Positions 46,526-57,077 of a DNA stretch of 64,000 nt are shown here, in pieces. This DNA is from Batkoa obscura (Eukaryota > Entomophthoromycota > Entomophthoromycetes > Entomophthorales > Batkoaceae), in NCBI GenBank assembly GCA_030770535.1, contig JASVEC010000004.1:1975586-2039585 (forward strand), written 5' to 3'. Position 1 is the first letter of the stretch; each line of letters begins with the position of its first letter. A model generated the notes under the pieces. The model was not told the origin of the DNA. It did no database searches and saw nothing but the letters and a program-made list of their open reading frames with translations. The translations under genes and the position numbers were made by a program.

Positions 46526-48335
46526 TTAAATCACTTCAGATCTTGCTAACTTTGTTAAAGTAGCATAAAGTATATCCATTACTTTTTTCAACGCTTCATT
46601 TGTTTGTATTAGCACTAAATATTCTTTTAAATCATCCTCAAGTCTAGTGAAGATATTGGTAGGTAGTTCATTATCTATATAAAACATAATTAGACAGAAT
46701 AAAAGTATTTGCCCATTTTTAATTAATTCAAGATTATCCTTGTAATTTAGTAAAGTATCATTATTTAATTGATTTAATAATTCATAAATATAAGCAATAA
46801 ATTCATAGCTAATTTTATAATATAACGGATGATACTTAGTATAATTTGATTTATATATCTTTTTAATTAATAAATAGTCAATTAAGTAATCACATTGATT
46901 GATATATTGATATAAATTGATACTGACTGGTAGTTGAAACTGATCTATATAAGTTGTTAAATTTAAACTAGAATACATATTTAATACATTAAAATTAATT
47001 TTATCGACTAATTTATTAGCATCTAATCCATGTAAGCACGGATTTACTTTTAGTTTATCTATAACATCACTGATATTGTTGATACTGAGTTTCTCAGATA
47101 CATTTTCAGACAAACTATAGCTGTAAATTAATTTTTTATATTTGTCATAGCACTCAGTCATCCGCTGCTGCTTCGTTGTAAATACAACTTTCATGTACGC
47201 TTTTAATACACCCAATTGATCTAGTTGATGTAACATTTCAACATAGCCAAATTGTTTATCTTCAAATCCTTTATATGTATTAATATTCAATGTACTATTG
47301 CCTAGCTTAGGTTCATCAAGTAAACTATAATCTACAATCAAATCACTACATTTATTACAATCACATACAAAATTATACTTATCCATTAATAGCTGCTTCC
47401 TTCGGTCTTTTGGTAAGATGACATCACAATAACTTATTGTTAACTCTTCGTTAGGTTTAATTTGTCTTGTTGTAATGATATCAAAGCTATTTTGACGTCT
47501 TGTTCCATTATATTCAAAATTGATGATGCAATTTGGCTCGCAAGAATGATTAAGGAAGGAAGCTAAAGGTAAATTACAAAAGCCAATTGATTCGTGATTT
47601 AAGTTTATATCGAAAGAGTTATTTTTAGCGATTGATAACACTGATAATATTTCTTTCTTTTCAATTCTCTTTATTCCTTTTTTAACAAATAATTTGACCT
47701 GCTTACTATAAAATTCATTTAATCTTTCATAAATCTCATTTACTGTTATTCTATCCAACTCTGTTTCTGGCCTTCCGTTAGGATATAAATGATAAAATAA
47801 CCCCATTTCATAAAAAACTTTGTCATGTTTGAACTCATTTAAATAAAGTAAATAATCCTCTGAATGTTTCTTATTATTACTCCTTTTTATATTATCAACT
47901 TCACACGCCCATTTAGTTAAAAAAAAGTCAATTATTAAATCTTCAAGCTCCCGATTAACTAAGCCAAATTCTTGAATGTATTTACACTCAATGAAATGCT
48001 TTTTAAACCAACTAATCTTACTGCACTCTGCACTACAATAAATCCTATAGCGACATAAACTACATTGAATGTAGGACTCTTTTAATATCAAACATTCGCT
48101 GCACCTTTTCTCTTGTAATTTTTTTAAGCTTTGGCCTACAATCATTCCTTGAATCATAATTTGTCGTTTTTCCGTTGGTTTTCCTAACAATCGATTCGAT
48201 TTACTATTTATTTTATATAAATCAAATAGTATTACCTCCTTCTCCAGGCGAATAAATCAGTCCTCTACCTTTACCAGGGATTTGTTTTAACTGAATATTT
48301 GCATTATTATTACTTATATAGTTCTGAAGTGACAT
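46526..48335 (-). CDS. SET/MYND-domain methyltransferase-like protein
   Basis: SMYD-like putative protein-lysine methyltransferase. Two exons: 48335-48236 and 48183-46526; 1758 nt, 585 residues. The split SET domain starts LKQIPGKGRGLIYSPGEGGK at about 16-35. The MYND zinc finger follows: CSECLILKESYIQCSLC and YRIYCSAECSKISWFKKHFI at about 62-100. The second SET part has GFCNLPLASFLNHSCEPNCI (the NHSCxPN motif), FDIITTRQIKPNEELTISYC (the ExxxxYC motif) and the post-SET Cys cluster FVCDCNKCSD. The C-terminal ~250 residues are helical, as in SMYD proteins. The true start lies in the upstream exon (MSLQNYIS), which supplies the first SET motif that the long frame alone lacks. Substrate unknown. 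Confidence 0.9.
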
Positions 48336-48699
48336 TGAAACCAGGAATTTGAGTTTATATATAAAGTGTGATAAAAGTTATCAAAGTCTTTGGTGCTCAA
48401 AAAATATGGGAGTGATTAAATATCAATAGTTTAGCGACCTATTTTGACTTTTATCTATTTCTATTGGCTATTGGCTATTGCTTTTTATTTTACTTTTCAA
48501 GTTCAGATTAAAAAAGTTGCTTGCTTTGAAATTAAATTTCAAGACAAAAAATATTATTATGTAATAGTGTAATTTACTATAAATATTATTTTGTGTATAG
48601 TAGACAAGCGTAATAATGAAAATGTGTCTTCAATGATATTAAATTACGTAATTTATAAAAATTTAAAGGTTTAGTTTAGTCAATTAATAATTAGTAATG

Positions 48700-48811
48700 G
48701 ATGTGTGGGGGTATTTTTTTTGGTTTTATCACTTGTTCCACTTCTTAAGGGCAATTTGAGAGGAAAAATTGTTAGTAAAATTCTTGAACAAAAAAATACA
48801 TCTACATATAT
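48700..48811 (+). repeat. MITE-like element, copy 7
   Basis: GATGTGTGGGGGTATTTTTT, TTCTTAAGGGCAATTTGAGA, TTGTTAGTAAAATTCTTGAA and AAAAATACATCTACATATAT in the family order. Confidence 0.85.
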
Positions 48812-49327
48812 TATTTATTCAATAATTATCAAATTATCAAATACTGATGTAGGTATTATTTTAGCTTAGTTATGAGATATACATGTTTTACTAGCCACAT
48901 TACAGCTGTATTATTTTACTATAGTTAGGTTTTAGCATTAAACTCTGCCATTTTTCTTGGTTTGTGAATGTGTAATAGATTTTATAAAGCCTAATCTACT
49001 ATAGAAGTTATGTTTAGTACTCTTAATTCATTTATTTGAAGGTATTCATTTAATACAACACGTAATAATATACATAAAAAAGGTTTATATATTCGTTAAA
49101 GGGAACAGGAAATAGAAACAATTGGCTATTTCTAATTCACATCCCCTAATCCACATGGTTTCACTATTTGTGTTTTAAGAATAAACTTCTTTGGATGATA
49201 TATTGACTTGATCAGCTATAGTCTTAATATAATAGCTAAACGTACTAATAATTATTAATACCTTGCATCATAAATAAGCAATGGATTTCAAATATAATAA
49301 ATTTGAAATATTTAAATCATGTAAGAC

Positions 49328-49515
49328 ATTACAGCTGTTTACATTCAAATATGCAACATTTTGCCCTAATTCACTTTAAACATGTATTGGGCATTTAAAT
49401 TCCGCGTTTGTTAAATAAAATAGAATAAATCAGCAATCACGAAATTGAAAATGCCCAATGCATGTTTAAAGTGAGTTAGGGCAAAATGTTGCATACTTGA
49501 ACGTCCAGCTGTAAT
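49328..49515. mobile_element. MITE-like element with ~75-bp terminal inverted repeats
   Basis: The left arm (ATTACAGCTG, then TATGCAACATTTTGCCCTAA, TCACTTTAAACATGTATTGG) recurs as an almost perfect reverse complement on the right (CCAATGCATGTTTAAAGTGA, TTAGGGCAAAATGTTGCATA, then CAGCTGTAAT). Only a few mismatches are seen, so the copy is young. The spacer of ~50 bp is AT-rich and non-coding. It differs from the ~105-bp family and from the element at 14108-14322. Confidence 0.8.
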
Positions 49516-49736
49516 TGATTTCAGTTGAGCTTTAATATTAAAGGGACGTCAAAAAATTTACTATCATTTAAGTTAAATCGAGGTAACTTAAAAGATAAAT
49601 TCTTTAGGTTTAGCTTTTATTTTGCTGGAGATTCGTTCTAATCATACTTTTATGCCAAACAGTTAGATCGAGAATTCCAAATCAAAATTATTATATAAAT
49701 ACTCGATCATTCTATTCAATAGTTTTATTTTATATT

Positions 49737-50297
49737 ATGAAAAAAAGTATATATAGGCATAGAAATCACTTATCCAAATTATTTTTATCTTCCAAAATGA
49801 GTTCTAACATAATCGATACTTCTGCACTACCTAGCGACAAACCACTTTCCTCAGAAAGAAAACGAATTATATCTGAAGTCTTAGAATTATATTGTTGTAG
49901 ACCAAACGAAAAGTACTACCTTAATTTTGAAAACAATTCTAAATTCCAAGATCCGATATGTGATGCACGTAATCTTACAGAAATTAAAGCTCAATTTAAT
50001 GCCATGCCCAAAGCGTTTTCAAACTCTGTTACTAAAAGTTGCAAAGTAGTTAAAAATGAAAAGGATACTATTCATTTTGATTTAGTACAAGAATATACTT
50101 TTAATGGCTTAGGATATACAAAAAGAATGGAGTCGACCACTGTTTTAGATTTTAATCAAAACAATAAAATCATTAATTTTGAAGATCGTTGGAACCACTC
50201 TGCTAGCTGGAAAGATCATTCCCTCCTTGTAAACGTACAGAATATGTTCCGTAGATTTAATGCTGTTGCTTTACCACATTTTATATCAACGAATTAG
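49737..50297 (+). CDS. SnoaL/NTF2-like domain protein
   Basis: Single exon. A start at 49797 (MSSNIIDTSALPSD) gives 166 residues; the longer reading from 49737 adds a basic 20-residue leader (KKSIYRHRNHLSKLFLS) that could be a weak mitochondrial presequence. The body resembles fungal SnoaL-like proteins: VLELYCCRPNEKYYLNF, SKFQDPICDARNLTEIKAQF, then alternating strands (TIHFDLVQEYTFNG, TTVLDFNQNNKIINFEDRW). NTF2-fold proteins form a cone-shaped pocket with varied uses; no catalytic claim is made. Confidence in it being a real gene is high, in the name moderate. Confidence 0.75.
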   Translation: MKKSIYRHRNHLSKLFLSSKMSSNIIDTSALPSDKPLSSERKRIISEVLELYCCRPNEKYYLNFENNSKFQDPICDARNLTEIKAQFNAMPKAFSNSVTKSCKVVKNEKDTIHFDLVQEYTFNGLGYTKRMESTTVLDFNQNNKIINFEDRWNHSASWKDHSLLVNVQNMFRRFNAVALPHFISTN

Positions 50298-51009
50298 TGT
50301 AATAAATTAATTTCTAATCTTTTTAAATTACAAGTTACAAAATAAAATTTACTATATATGATTAATCATCATTGTTTACATATAATAATTTAATTTAATT
50401 TAATTTAATTTAATAATTTAAAAAATTATCTTGAAAATTAAATTTGCCAAACATACAAAATATTACACAAAGTAAAGTGATGAGAGAGTTGGTAGTTTTT
50501 ACAATTGTATGTTGATAAAATTATTAAATGTCATATTCTTTAGTCTATGTAATCTTACCAGATGGCTATATCCTACATCCTATTTCTAGAAGTTACTTTG
50601 GCATTATAAAAGTAATAAAATGGGGGTAAATACTAAAATACTAAAATTAGTTTTTGAATTTAACTCTTATATATTCCATGCAATAATATAAGTGTCTAAA
50701 AATAATTATTATTACTACTCCCTCCCATAATACAACTACAATTTGGCTTTAAATAGACTTAAAATAAGGATATAACTATTGTTTGTTATTCTAGTATTAT
50801 TATGTTTTTAAAATATGTTAAACAATATTGCAATCTAAAAAAGCCAACCTACCAAAAACTCAGCTTTTAATTATCAACCCTATTTTAAGTAATAAAATAT
50901 AATCGTAGAATTATAATTTAACACTTAATATAATAAAATAGATTATTTAAAATGAGGTTTATTAATATCAAATTAATAAGTTTTGAAAGAGAATTTAAAG
51001 ATAAATAAA
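50298..51009. other. convergent intergenic region
   Basis: Contains a TTTAA tandem tract near 50388-50414. No gene seen. Confidence 0.55.
50388..50414. repeat. TTTAA pentamer microsatellite
   Basis: Five to six tandem AATTT/TTTAA units. Confidence 0.85.
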
Positions 51010-51924
51010 TTAATCATAATTTTGTATACTACAAGAGGCATCGAAGGTGGCTGAGACATTGTCGCCATCAAAGGTTTTTTGGATCTTTTCATAGTTCGCT
51101 TTATCTTTAACATATAAATCGATTTGACCAGCTCCAAAAGACCAAGATTTATCAATAACCTTAAAGCAACCATTGTGAGTTTTACCATTAGGAAGTTTCA
51201 ATCCTTCAAATTCAGCAATGTGTACGATTGTTCCGACTTCGTGGTCATTAACAGCAAGAGATACGTAAGTTTCTAATTTATCACCTTCAGATCCAATTGG
51301 ATCAGATTTTTCAAAACAATCGCAGTCATCATCACCACAATTAATAAATTGACCATTTGAAAGTAAGCCACTGCCTTCTAAATGTACTGCTTTCCAGTAT
51401 TCGGAGCTAACTGTAGCAAGCACACCACCTTTACAATTTCGAATTTCAGTGTCTTTTCCTGAAGGGAAATCACTTTCTTTACTTACCCAGTAGTAAGTAA
51501 ATTTATAGTTCTCACCGCCTTTACCACCACTGGTTTTCTTTACTGGTTTTTTATCACCATCTTCAGATTCTTCAGATCCTTTTCCTTTTCCTTTTCCTTT
51601 TCCTTTACCCTTGCCTTTACTCTTCTTTTCAGTTTTTTCATCTTCGTCTTCATCTTCATCTTTTTTACCCTTGCCTTTACCTTTTTTCTCTTCTTCCTCA
51701 TCATCCTCATCATCATTATCTTCTTTGTCATCTTTATCAGAGTCCTGCTCATCCTCATCATCACCACCCATTCCTCGTCTTAAAATGTTCAACATTGGGG
51801 AATTTTCTTGACTGCGTTTGATAAGACCAGTACCAGCATTAGTGTGGTTAATTGGGCTAGCAATTACAGCACTTAAGAGAACAGTAGTGAAAGTTAAAGT
51901 AGAAAGAAACTGTCCAAGCTTCAT
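51010..51924 (-). CDS. secreted protein with C-terminal 3D/double-psi barrel domain
   Basis: Single exon, 304 residues. Signal peptide at 1-22 (MKLGQFLSTLTFTTVLLSAV, cut near ASP). Two dibasic sites (LIKRSQEN, ILRRGMGG) look like Kex2 processing sites. Residues about 52-137 are low complexity: an Asp/Glu-rich half (DDEDEQDSDKDDKEDNDDED) and Lys/Gly repeats (KGKGKGKGKG). The folded C-terminal ~165 residues start KFTYYWVSKESDFP and end with CFKVIDKSWSFGAGQIDLYV, the strand-plus-IDLYV motif of 3D/RlpA-like double-psi beta-barrels. Pairs of Cys in GDDDCDCFEKSD are noteworthy. Relatives act on cell wall or bind glycans; here this is inferred from fold and secretion. No lytic activity is claimed. 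Confidence 0.8.
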   Translation of the reverse strand: MKLGQFLSTLTFTTVLLSAVIASPINHTNAGTGLIKRSQENSPMLNILRRGMGGDDEDEQDSDKDDKEDNDDEDDEEEEKKGKGKGKKDEDEDEDEKTEKKSKGKGKGKGKGKGKGSEESEDGDKKPVKKTSGGKGGENYKFTYYWVSKESDFPSGKDTEIRNCKGGVLATVSSEYWKAVHLEGSGLLSNGQFINCGDDDCDCFEKSDPIGSEGDKLETYVSLAVNDHEVGTIVHIAEFEGLKLPNGKTHNGCFKVIDKSWSFGAGQIDLYVKDKANYEKIQKTFDGDNVSATFDASCSIQNYD

Positions 51925-52426
51925 AGTTGATTATAGTTGAGTTAAAGAAGTTAAAATGTTAATTTTTAATATCGTTAAGGAATGATAATCGTTCCTTTTT
52001 ATATATTTATGGTATATGCTAGATCAATATAGTAATTAATTATACCTTTTCATTATTCGTAGGGTTGATGTATTTTCAGGCGAAAGCGGACCAAATATAG
52101 ATCAGTTTATTTTTGTTATGAATAGTACTTAATTAATTAGAATTATTTTTTAAAATGAAATTGCCTTTTGTTATTAAAATTTAATTTAAGAACATTTTAA
52201 TATTGAATATTACTAGTACTTTTTAATCTATTTCGGATTTTACATTTTTTACTTCAGCTATTATCGATACTTAATTTATTAATAATCATTGAGCATAACA
52301 CTATTGTCATTTTTGACAAATATTAAAAATATTATAGGGTATCAATAGATTGTTCTTAATTATGTAATTTATTAAAGTAAAAAATTAAAGATTAAAGAAT
52401 CTTAAAAAAGAAAGTACAATTGAATG

Positions 52427-52528
52427 CATATGGAGGTATTTTTCGGTTTCATCACTTTTTCTATTTTTAAGCGCAATTTGAGTGATAAATTGTTGATAAA
52501 ATTCTTAAACAAAAAGACATCCCATATT
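52427..52528 (+). repeat. MITE-like element, copy 8
   Basis: GCATATGGAGGTATTTTTCG, TTTTTAAGCGCAATTTGAGT, AAATTCTTAAACAAAAAGAC and ATCCCATATT are in order. Confidence 0.85.
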
Positions 52529-52714
52529 AAAATTTCATTTATTTTTAGATAAAAACATATAAGCTACCTAATGTTTTATTTGATCTTTATTTATCAAAGT
52601 TTTTTATGACTATAATTGTTTTCGAAAATTTGCTTATTAACAAAAATACATTATAATTTCATTACATTATTTAATTTTATTTTGCTACATAACCAGCTGT
52701 TTTTTTAATATATA

Positions 52715-52734
52715 AGCTAGCTAGCTAGCTAGCT
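52715..52734. repeat. GCTA tandem repeat
   Basis: Five tandem GCTA units, giving AGCTAGCTAGCTAGCTAGCT; a palindromic tetramer tract unusual in this AT-rich sequence. Confidence 0.9.
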
Positions 52735-52853
52735 CTATCATGGTAAGCAGGAAATTTAAAGCCTCAATATATTATACCTTTTAATTAATATTGAATTAAC
52801 ATCTTTGATGTATTTTAGTATAAAACAATCAATAATGCTTTTTACTTCGTTTA

Positions 52854-52927
52854 TTTGTCCATTTTTTTACACAGTATGAATTAAAAAATAATATTAAACG
52901 CTTAAACAAAAAAAGTATTCCTATATT
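52854..52927 (+). repeat. degraded MITE-like copy 9
   Basis: TTTGTCCATTTTTTTACAC and AAACGCTTAAACAAAAAAAG followed by TATTCCTATATT loosely keep the family order; the core is damaged. Confidence 0.5.
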
Positions 52928-53511
52928 GGCTTTAATGTGTTTTTTACTTGGCTGTAAATAAAGGTAAAATATATTGGTCCATTATGATATAGATGAACTA
53001 TTGGAACCGTCATCTATTTTATGTAAGTTAGCTCGATATTTAATGTTTAAAATGTCATCTATCTTTACTTTGATGAGCTATTCTAATACTGATATTAGTT
53101 TATCATTCTAAAATCTTAAGTTGCAGAATTTATTTAATAGTCTCTTTGCTCTTCCTAATCAATTGGTCCAATTCTGTGTAGTACCTGTAAGGTTAATTTC
53201 AAATACCCCACAAAAGATCTCAACCAAATGAGTGAAATAATTATCATATACCCTCTTGATCACAAGTGAAACAACAGCGATTGATAGCTTATTGGTAGTA
53301 GAAGATGGTTTTTAGTAAAGGCAATGTTTATACAAAAAAACTAGACCTACTAGTTATAGTAATACAAGAATCCCAAGAACTTGTAATAGTAAAGTGTAAG
53401 ACACAGCCAATCACTATTGAGTATGTTCAATAAAATCAATCTTAATGAAAATAAATATTTTTTAGTCTTATAGCATTTAAAGGCAGATGGGGATTTTTAA
53501 TACTTCATACA

Positions 53512-53605
53512 GCTCATATGGGGGTGTCCGAATTGGTTTCATTTCTTTATCCAATTTTTAAAAATTTATAAAAACAAATTCCTTATTAAAAACCAAAAGT
53601 ACCTG
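53512..53605 (+). repeat. MITE-like element, copy 10 (divergent)
   Basis: Left end GCTCATATGGGGGTGTCCGA then ATTGGTTTCATTTCTTTATC. Its first 27 bases reappear in inverse orientation at 55556-55582. Confidence 0.7.
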
Positions 53606-53994
53606 ATACAATTTTAAATTATTTTATTATAGTTTATATTGTAAGTTGACGGAATTTTTATTAAATTTAATACAAATTTCCGGATTAGCAAGGCTTTTAC
53701 TAATATAGACTATATATTGATATTAATTAAAGTTGTAGTATGTAAATAAATGAATATTCTTATAAAACCTCATTGAGAAATATTTATCATTGACTGCTTT
53801 ATAGTCAACATTGCAGATTTGCTATCAAATAAATAAATTATTTTAATGTTATATTTACATCATTAATATATCACTAAGTTAATAAATAGGTGTATGGGAG
53901 GGAGTGGTTATCCCCAAAACTATAATTAACCATCCCTATGTAATACAAGCAGTATAATAATAGTTTTTACTTATTATTACAACCACTTGCTCTT

Positions 53995-54531
53995 TGTGAA
54001 AGTTAATACTCAGTGATTGGAGTTAAAAGCAGTCCTTGCTTGATTAACTTGCCTTGAGTCGAACGGTCTTAGTTTATGTAACTAAAATAGACTTAAATTA
54101 ATAGGAATAATACGTAATACGCTACCAATTATGTAAAACAAATAGAATAAACAATACTACTGTAAAATATACGTAAGATGTTGTCAGAAAGACTTAGTGG
54201 CTTTATTAATAATACGATATCAGGGAGTAATTCAGTTAAAAAGCCTCGAGTTATCATGTTGAAGAATCTCTTTTATACTCCAACAAGTATGGATATCAAA
54301 ACGAGAAGATAATATTCTTTGCAATATGAAGTTGGAAATCCTCGCAGCAAATCAAAATAAGGAACTCTGAATTGATTATACCACATGGACCACAGTCAAA
54401 TTGATTACAAGACTACAACTAGTTTTGTAAACAAGTTCAATGATTATTATCTTATAATTAATCCGAGAGCTGATAAACCAATATTTCATCTTATTATGCA
54501 ATAATCAATCATAGAGCTGATGAAGCGATAT
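53995..54531 (-). mobile_element. LTR of a Ty3/gypsy-type element (fossil, minus orientation)
   Basis: Read on the minus strand this matches the 5' LTR at 57078-57545 over its length: it begins near TGAAATAT...CAGCTCTCGGATTAAT, includes TTTGATTTGCTGCGAGGATT and GGAGTATAAAAGAGATTCTT, and ends TTTCACA. The start is duplicated, with two closely similar TGAAATATxG segments ~45 bp apart. It faces another LTR copy at 54970-55414. No internal coding part of such an element is next to it, so it is a solo or rearranged LTR. Confidence 0.8.
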
Positions 54532-54969
54532 TTCATAATGTTTTATATTTTTTTATTAAATGTTTAATAGATATATAATATATAAATATATAACTATTCG
54601 GCTTCATTTTTTATTAAAATAAAAAAAAATGCAAGCTTTTATAACTAAATTTCGAAATGGAATTTCTAAAAGTTTTAATACTATAGGGAGAAGCACATTA
54701 TATAGACATTGCAATTCATTTACATTAATTTTAACAACTATTCACAATAACCCAGAGTTTATGGAATTTTATAATAAAACATAAAAAGAAAAGAAAAGTT
54801 ATTGAAATTTACTATTAATAATAACAGACTTAATCAAGCAATGTATAAAATTAGTGCTTTAAGGGAAATAGGAAATAAAAACCAACAAGTAGCATTATTA
54901 TCAACTATAGCTTCAGTATATTCTTTTGATGAATGTAAAAGTTTTGGAATTAATATAAATAAAAATCAT
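54532..54969 (+). other. spacer between inverted LTRs with coding-like remnant
   Basis: Between the two LTR copies lies host-like AT-rich sequence with peptide-like stretches such as MQAFITKFRNGISKSFNTIG, LYRHCNSFTLILTTIHNNPE and LLSTIASVYSFDECKSFGIN. They are reminiscent of an N-terminal region of a larger protein, but the family is not recognised and the reading is broken. Its trapping between LTRs suggests rearrangement. Confidence 0.4.
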
Positions 54970-55414
54970 TGAACTTGTTTACAAAACTAGTTGTAGTCTT
55001 GTAATCAATTTGACTGTGGTCCATGTGGTATAATCAATTCAGAGTTCCTTATTTTGATTTGCTGCGAGGATTTCCAACTTCATATTGCAAAGAATATTAT
55101 CTTCTCGTTTTGATATCCATACTTGTTGGAGTATAAAAGAGATTCTTCAACATGATAACTCGAGGCTTTTTAACTGAATTACTCCCTGATATCGTATTAT
55201 TAATAAAGCCACTAAGTCTTTCTGACAACATCTTACGTATATTTTACAGTAGTATCTTCCATTCTATTTATTTTACATAGTTCCTAGTTTATTGCGTACT
55301 ATTCTTACTAATTTAAGTCTATCTTAGTTACATAAACTAAAACCTTTTGACTCACGACCAGTTAATTAAGCTAGAACTGCTTTTAACTCCAATCACTGAG
55401 TATCAACTTTCACA
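54970..55414 (+). mobile_element. LTR of the same family (fossil, plus orientation)
   Basis: Lacks the first ~60 bp compared with the LTR at 57078, then runs through TTTGATTTGCTGCGAGGATT, TTGGAGTATAAAAGAGATTC, AATTACTCCCTGATATCGTA and ends TATCAACTTTCACA. It is the inverted partner of the copy at 53995-54531; the inner ~270 bp are identical while the outer ~190 bp differ at many positions. Confidence 0.8.
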
Positions 55415-55555
55415 AATATATAATTAAAAAAATAAAATAAGCCTTTTAAGTTAAATTTTTATATTTAATTTTAAGGTTTTTAAATTTAACTAATCATACA
55501 TTAAAGACTTACAAATTTAAAAACTTAAAATTTGGATTAATTTCTAATTAAATCC

Positions 55556-55582
55556 TGAAACCAATTTGGACATCCCCATATG
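55556..55582 (-). repeat. inverted partner of the repeat end at 53515
   Basis: TGAAACCAATTTGGACATCC then CCATATG is the reverse complement of 53515-53541 with about two mismatches in 27. The two copies bracket the whole LTR palindrome. Confidence 0.75.
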
Positions 55583-55682
55583 GGGAAGTATTTTTTTTGT
55601 TTAAGAATTTTACTAACAATCTTTCCGCTGAAATAGCGCTTAAAAAATGTAAAAATAATGAAGCCAAAAACACCCCCATATA
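55577..55682 (-). repeat. MITE-like element, copy 11
   Basis: The best-preserved copy: CCATATGGGGAAGTATTTTT, TTGTTTAAGAATTTTACTAA, CCGCTGAAATAGCGCTTAAA, AAGCCAAAAACACCCCCATA. Its inverted ends ATATGGGG are clear on both sides. Confidence 0.9.
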
Positions 55683-55989
55683 GTGGTTAATTCTATTTAT
55701 TTCTTTATACTTTTTAAACTATAAATTTTACAAAAGATTTTTATAGTATAAGATACATTAAAAAAGAACATTTACAATAAAACCTAAGTTTAATTAATAA
55801 TTTTATAGATCTCAAAAGCGAATGCTTTAGATTATACAATCGATATTCAAAATATTTAAAGCTATACATTTTCTTATACTTCAAGTTTATTCGAAAAAAA
55901 TATAATCAATATTGTTTTACAGCATATTAATTTTTATCTTTCTTATGTAAATAGACTACAGTTCTAGTAAGCTAAATTGTCATTATTGT

Positions 55990-56490
55990 CACACTAAAGC
56001 TCTTTTATAACTAACGAGATCACACTTTCACCCAACATCGAAATCAAATAACCCAAACGCTATCACGGTATCAATGTCGCAGCTTGATGTGGTTCGATGA
56101 TCATTAACCAAACCTATAATGCCTTTGGGGATTCCATCTTTAGTAGTTATAGGGAATTGAATGACTTTATTTTGATAAAAATTACTTTCATCTGGTTTGT
56201 ATTCAGTAAAGGTAATTAAACAATATCAATATATTAGTCTAAAATAATGGAAGCCAATATCGCCTTTAATTAAAGTATGGGTAAGATACCAACATCTTTT
56301 TCTTACGCCAAATTCATTTCACATTTCTTTATATTAACTTGTTGAAAATTCGAAAAATCTGTGCTCTTTGTTAAGACATTTTATTTCTGCTATAGATAGA
56401 GATTTGAATAGCATATCGCCACTGCTTACCAGGGTTTCATAAATAAAAGCGACTATCAACCAAACACTATATTCGATTTTCATACTTATA
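55990..56490 (-). pseudogene. second remnant of the unrecognised secreted-type family
   Basis: On the minus strand near 56480 a signal-peptide-like start MKIEYSVWLIVAFIYETL is followed by ITFTEYKPDESNFYQNKVIQ, FPITTKDGIPKGIIGLVNDH and SCDIDTVIAFGLFDFDVG. The last parts match the remnant at 43410-44110 (LPIITKDKTLEGVVSL; CSIETQMTFGLLDFNI). The reading is broken, so it is a fossil or possibly a very fragmented gene. No function is proposed. Confidence 0.55.
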
Positions 56491-57077
56491 TGTATTCTGT
56501 AATAATAGTGAAGCCATTTTATTTTAGTAAATGATAAACAATTTTTTTTACCTTTTACACTATTTTTGTATAAACGTTAGTCAATAAAGTTATTATTTAA
56601 AGAGGGTTTATTAACTTATTAGAATATATAAACTATCATTAGTAAAAGAGCCTTTTGTATAAACATTTAGTTAAATAAGTTGTATTTCGTAAGGAAATAT
56701 AAAAAACTTAAGTTAAACATAAAATCAAGGTTGATAGTGCTCTTAACTTATTACTTTAAATAACATTTATTAAAGATAATCAAATATATAATAGTCTAAT
56801 AGCTTTCTATATCCTTTCTCTTCGATTATAAAGATCTTGAAATTAATATATGAATCAATATGGAAATTGATAACGAAATTAGTATTAAAATTGACGCTAA
56901 CTAGTGAATATATGAAATATCTGTTAAACTATTCCATGTGTATAATCTATAATCTTATAGCAATTCATGGCTAAATCATTGCTTGCCACAATAAAAAATA
57001 TCAATGTATTAAACTTGATTTATAGTAAAAACATAACAAAGTATTTAATTGCTAAAGTTATTAATCACTAGGTCCTT

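Larger units (their letters stand above)
48336..49736. other. intergenic region with two mobile elements
   Basis: Contains a MITE-like copy at 48700-48811 and a second, unrelated inverted-repeat element at 49328-49515. No gene seen. Confidence 0.6.
51925..57077. other. repeat-rich region without intact genes
   Basis: Five kilobases between the secreted-protein gene and the LTR element. It holds MITE-like copies (52427-52528, 52854-52927, 53512-53605, 55577-55682), a CTAG tandem tract, the inverted LTR pair with its spacer, and a gene remnant on the minus strand. Nothing else is supported. Confidence 0.7.

Noticed and set aside
51540-51811. Lys/Met-rich minus frame and Ser-rich plus frame
   Set aside because: Alternative readings of the charged low-complexity spacer of the secreted protein.
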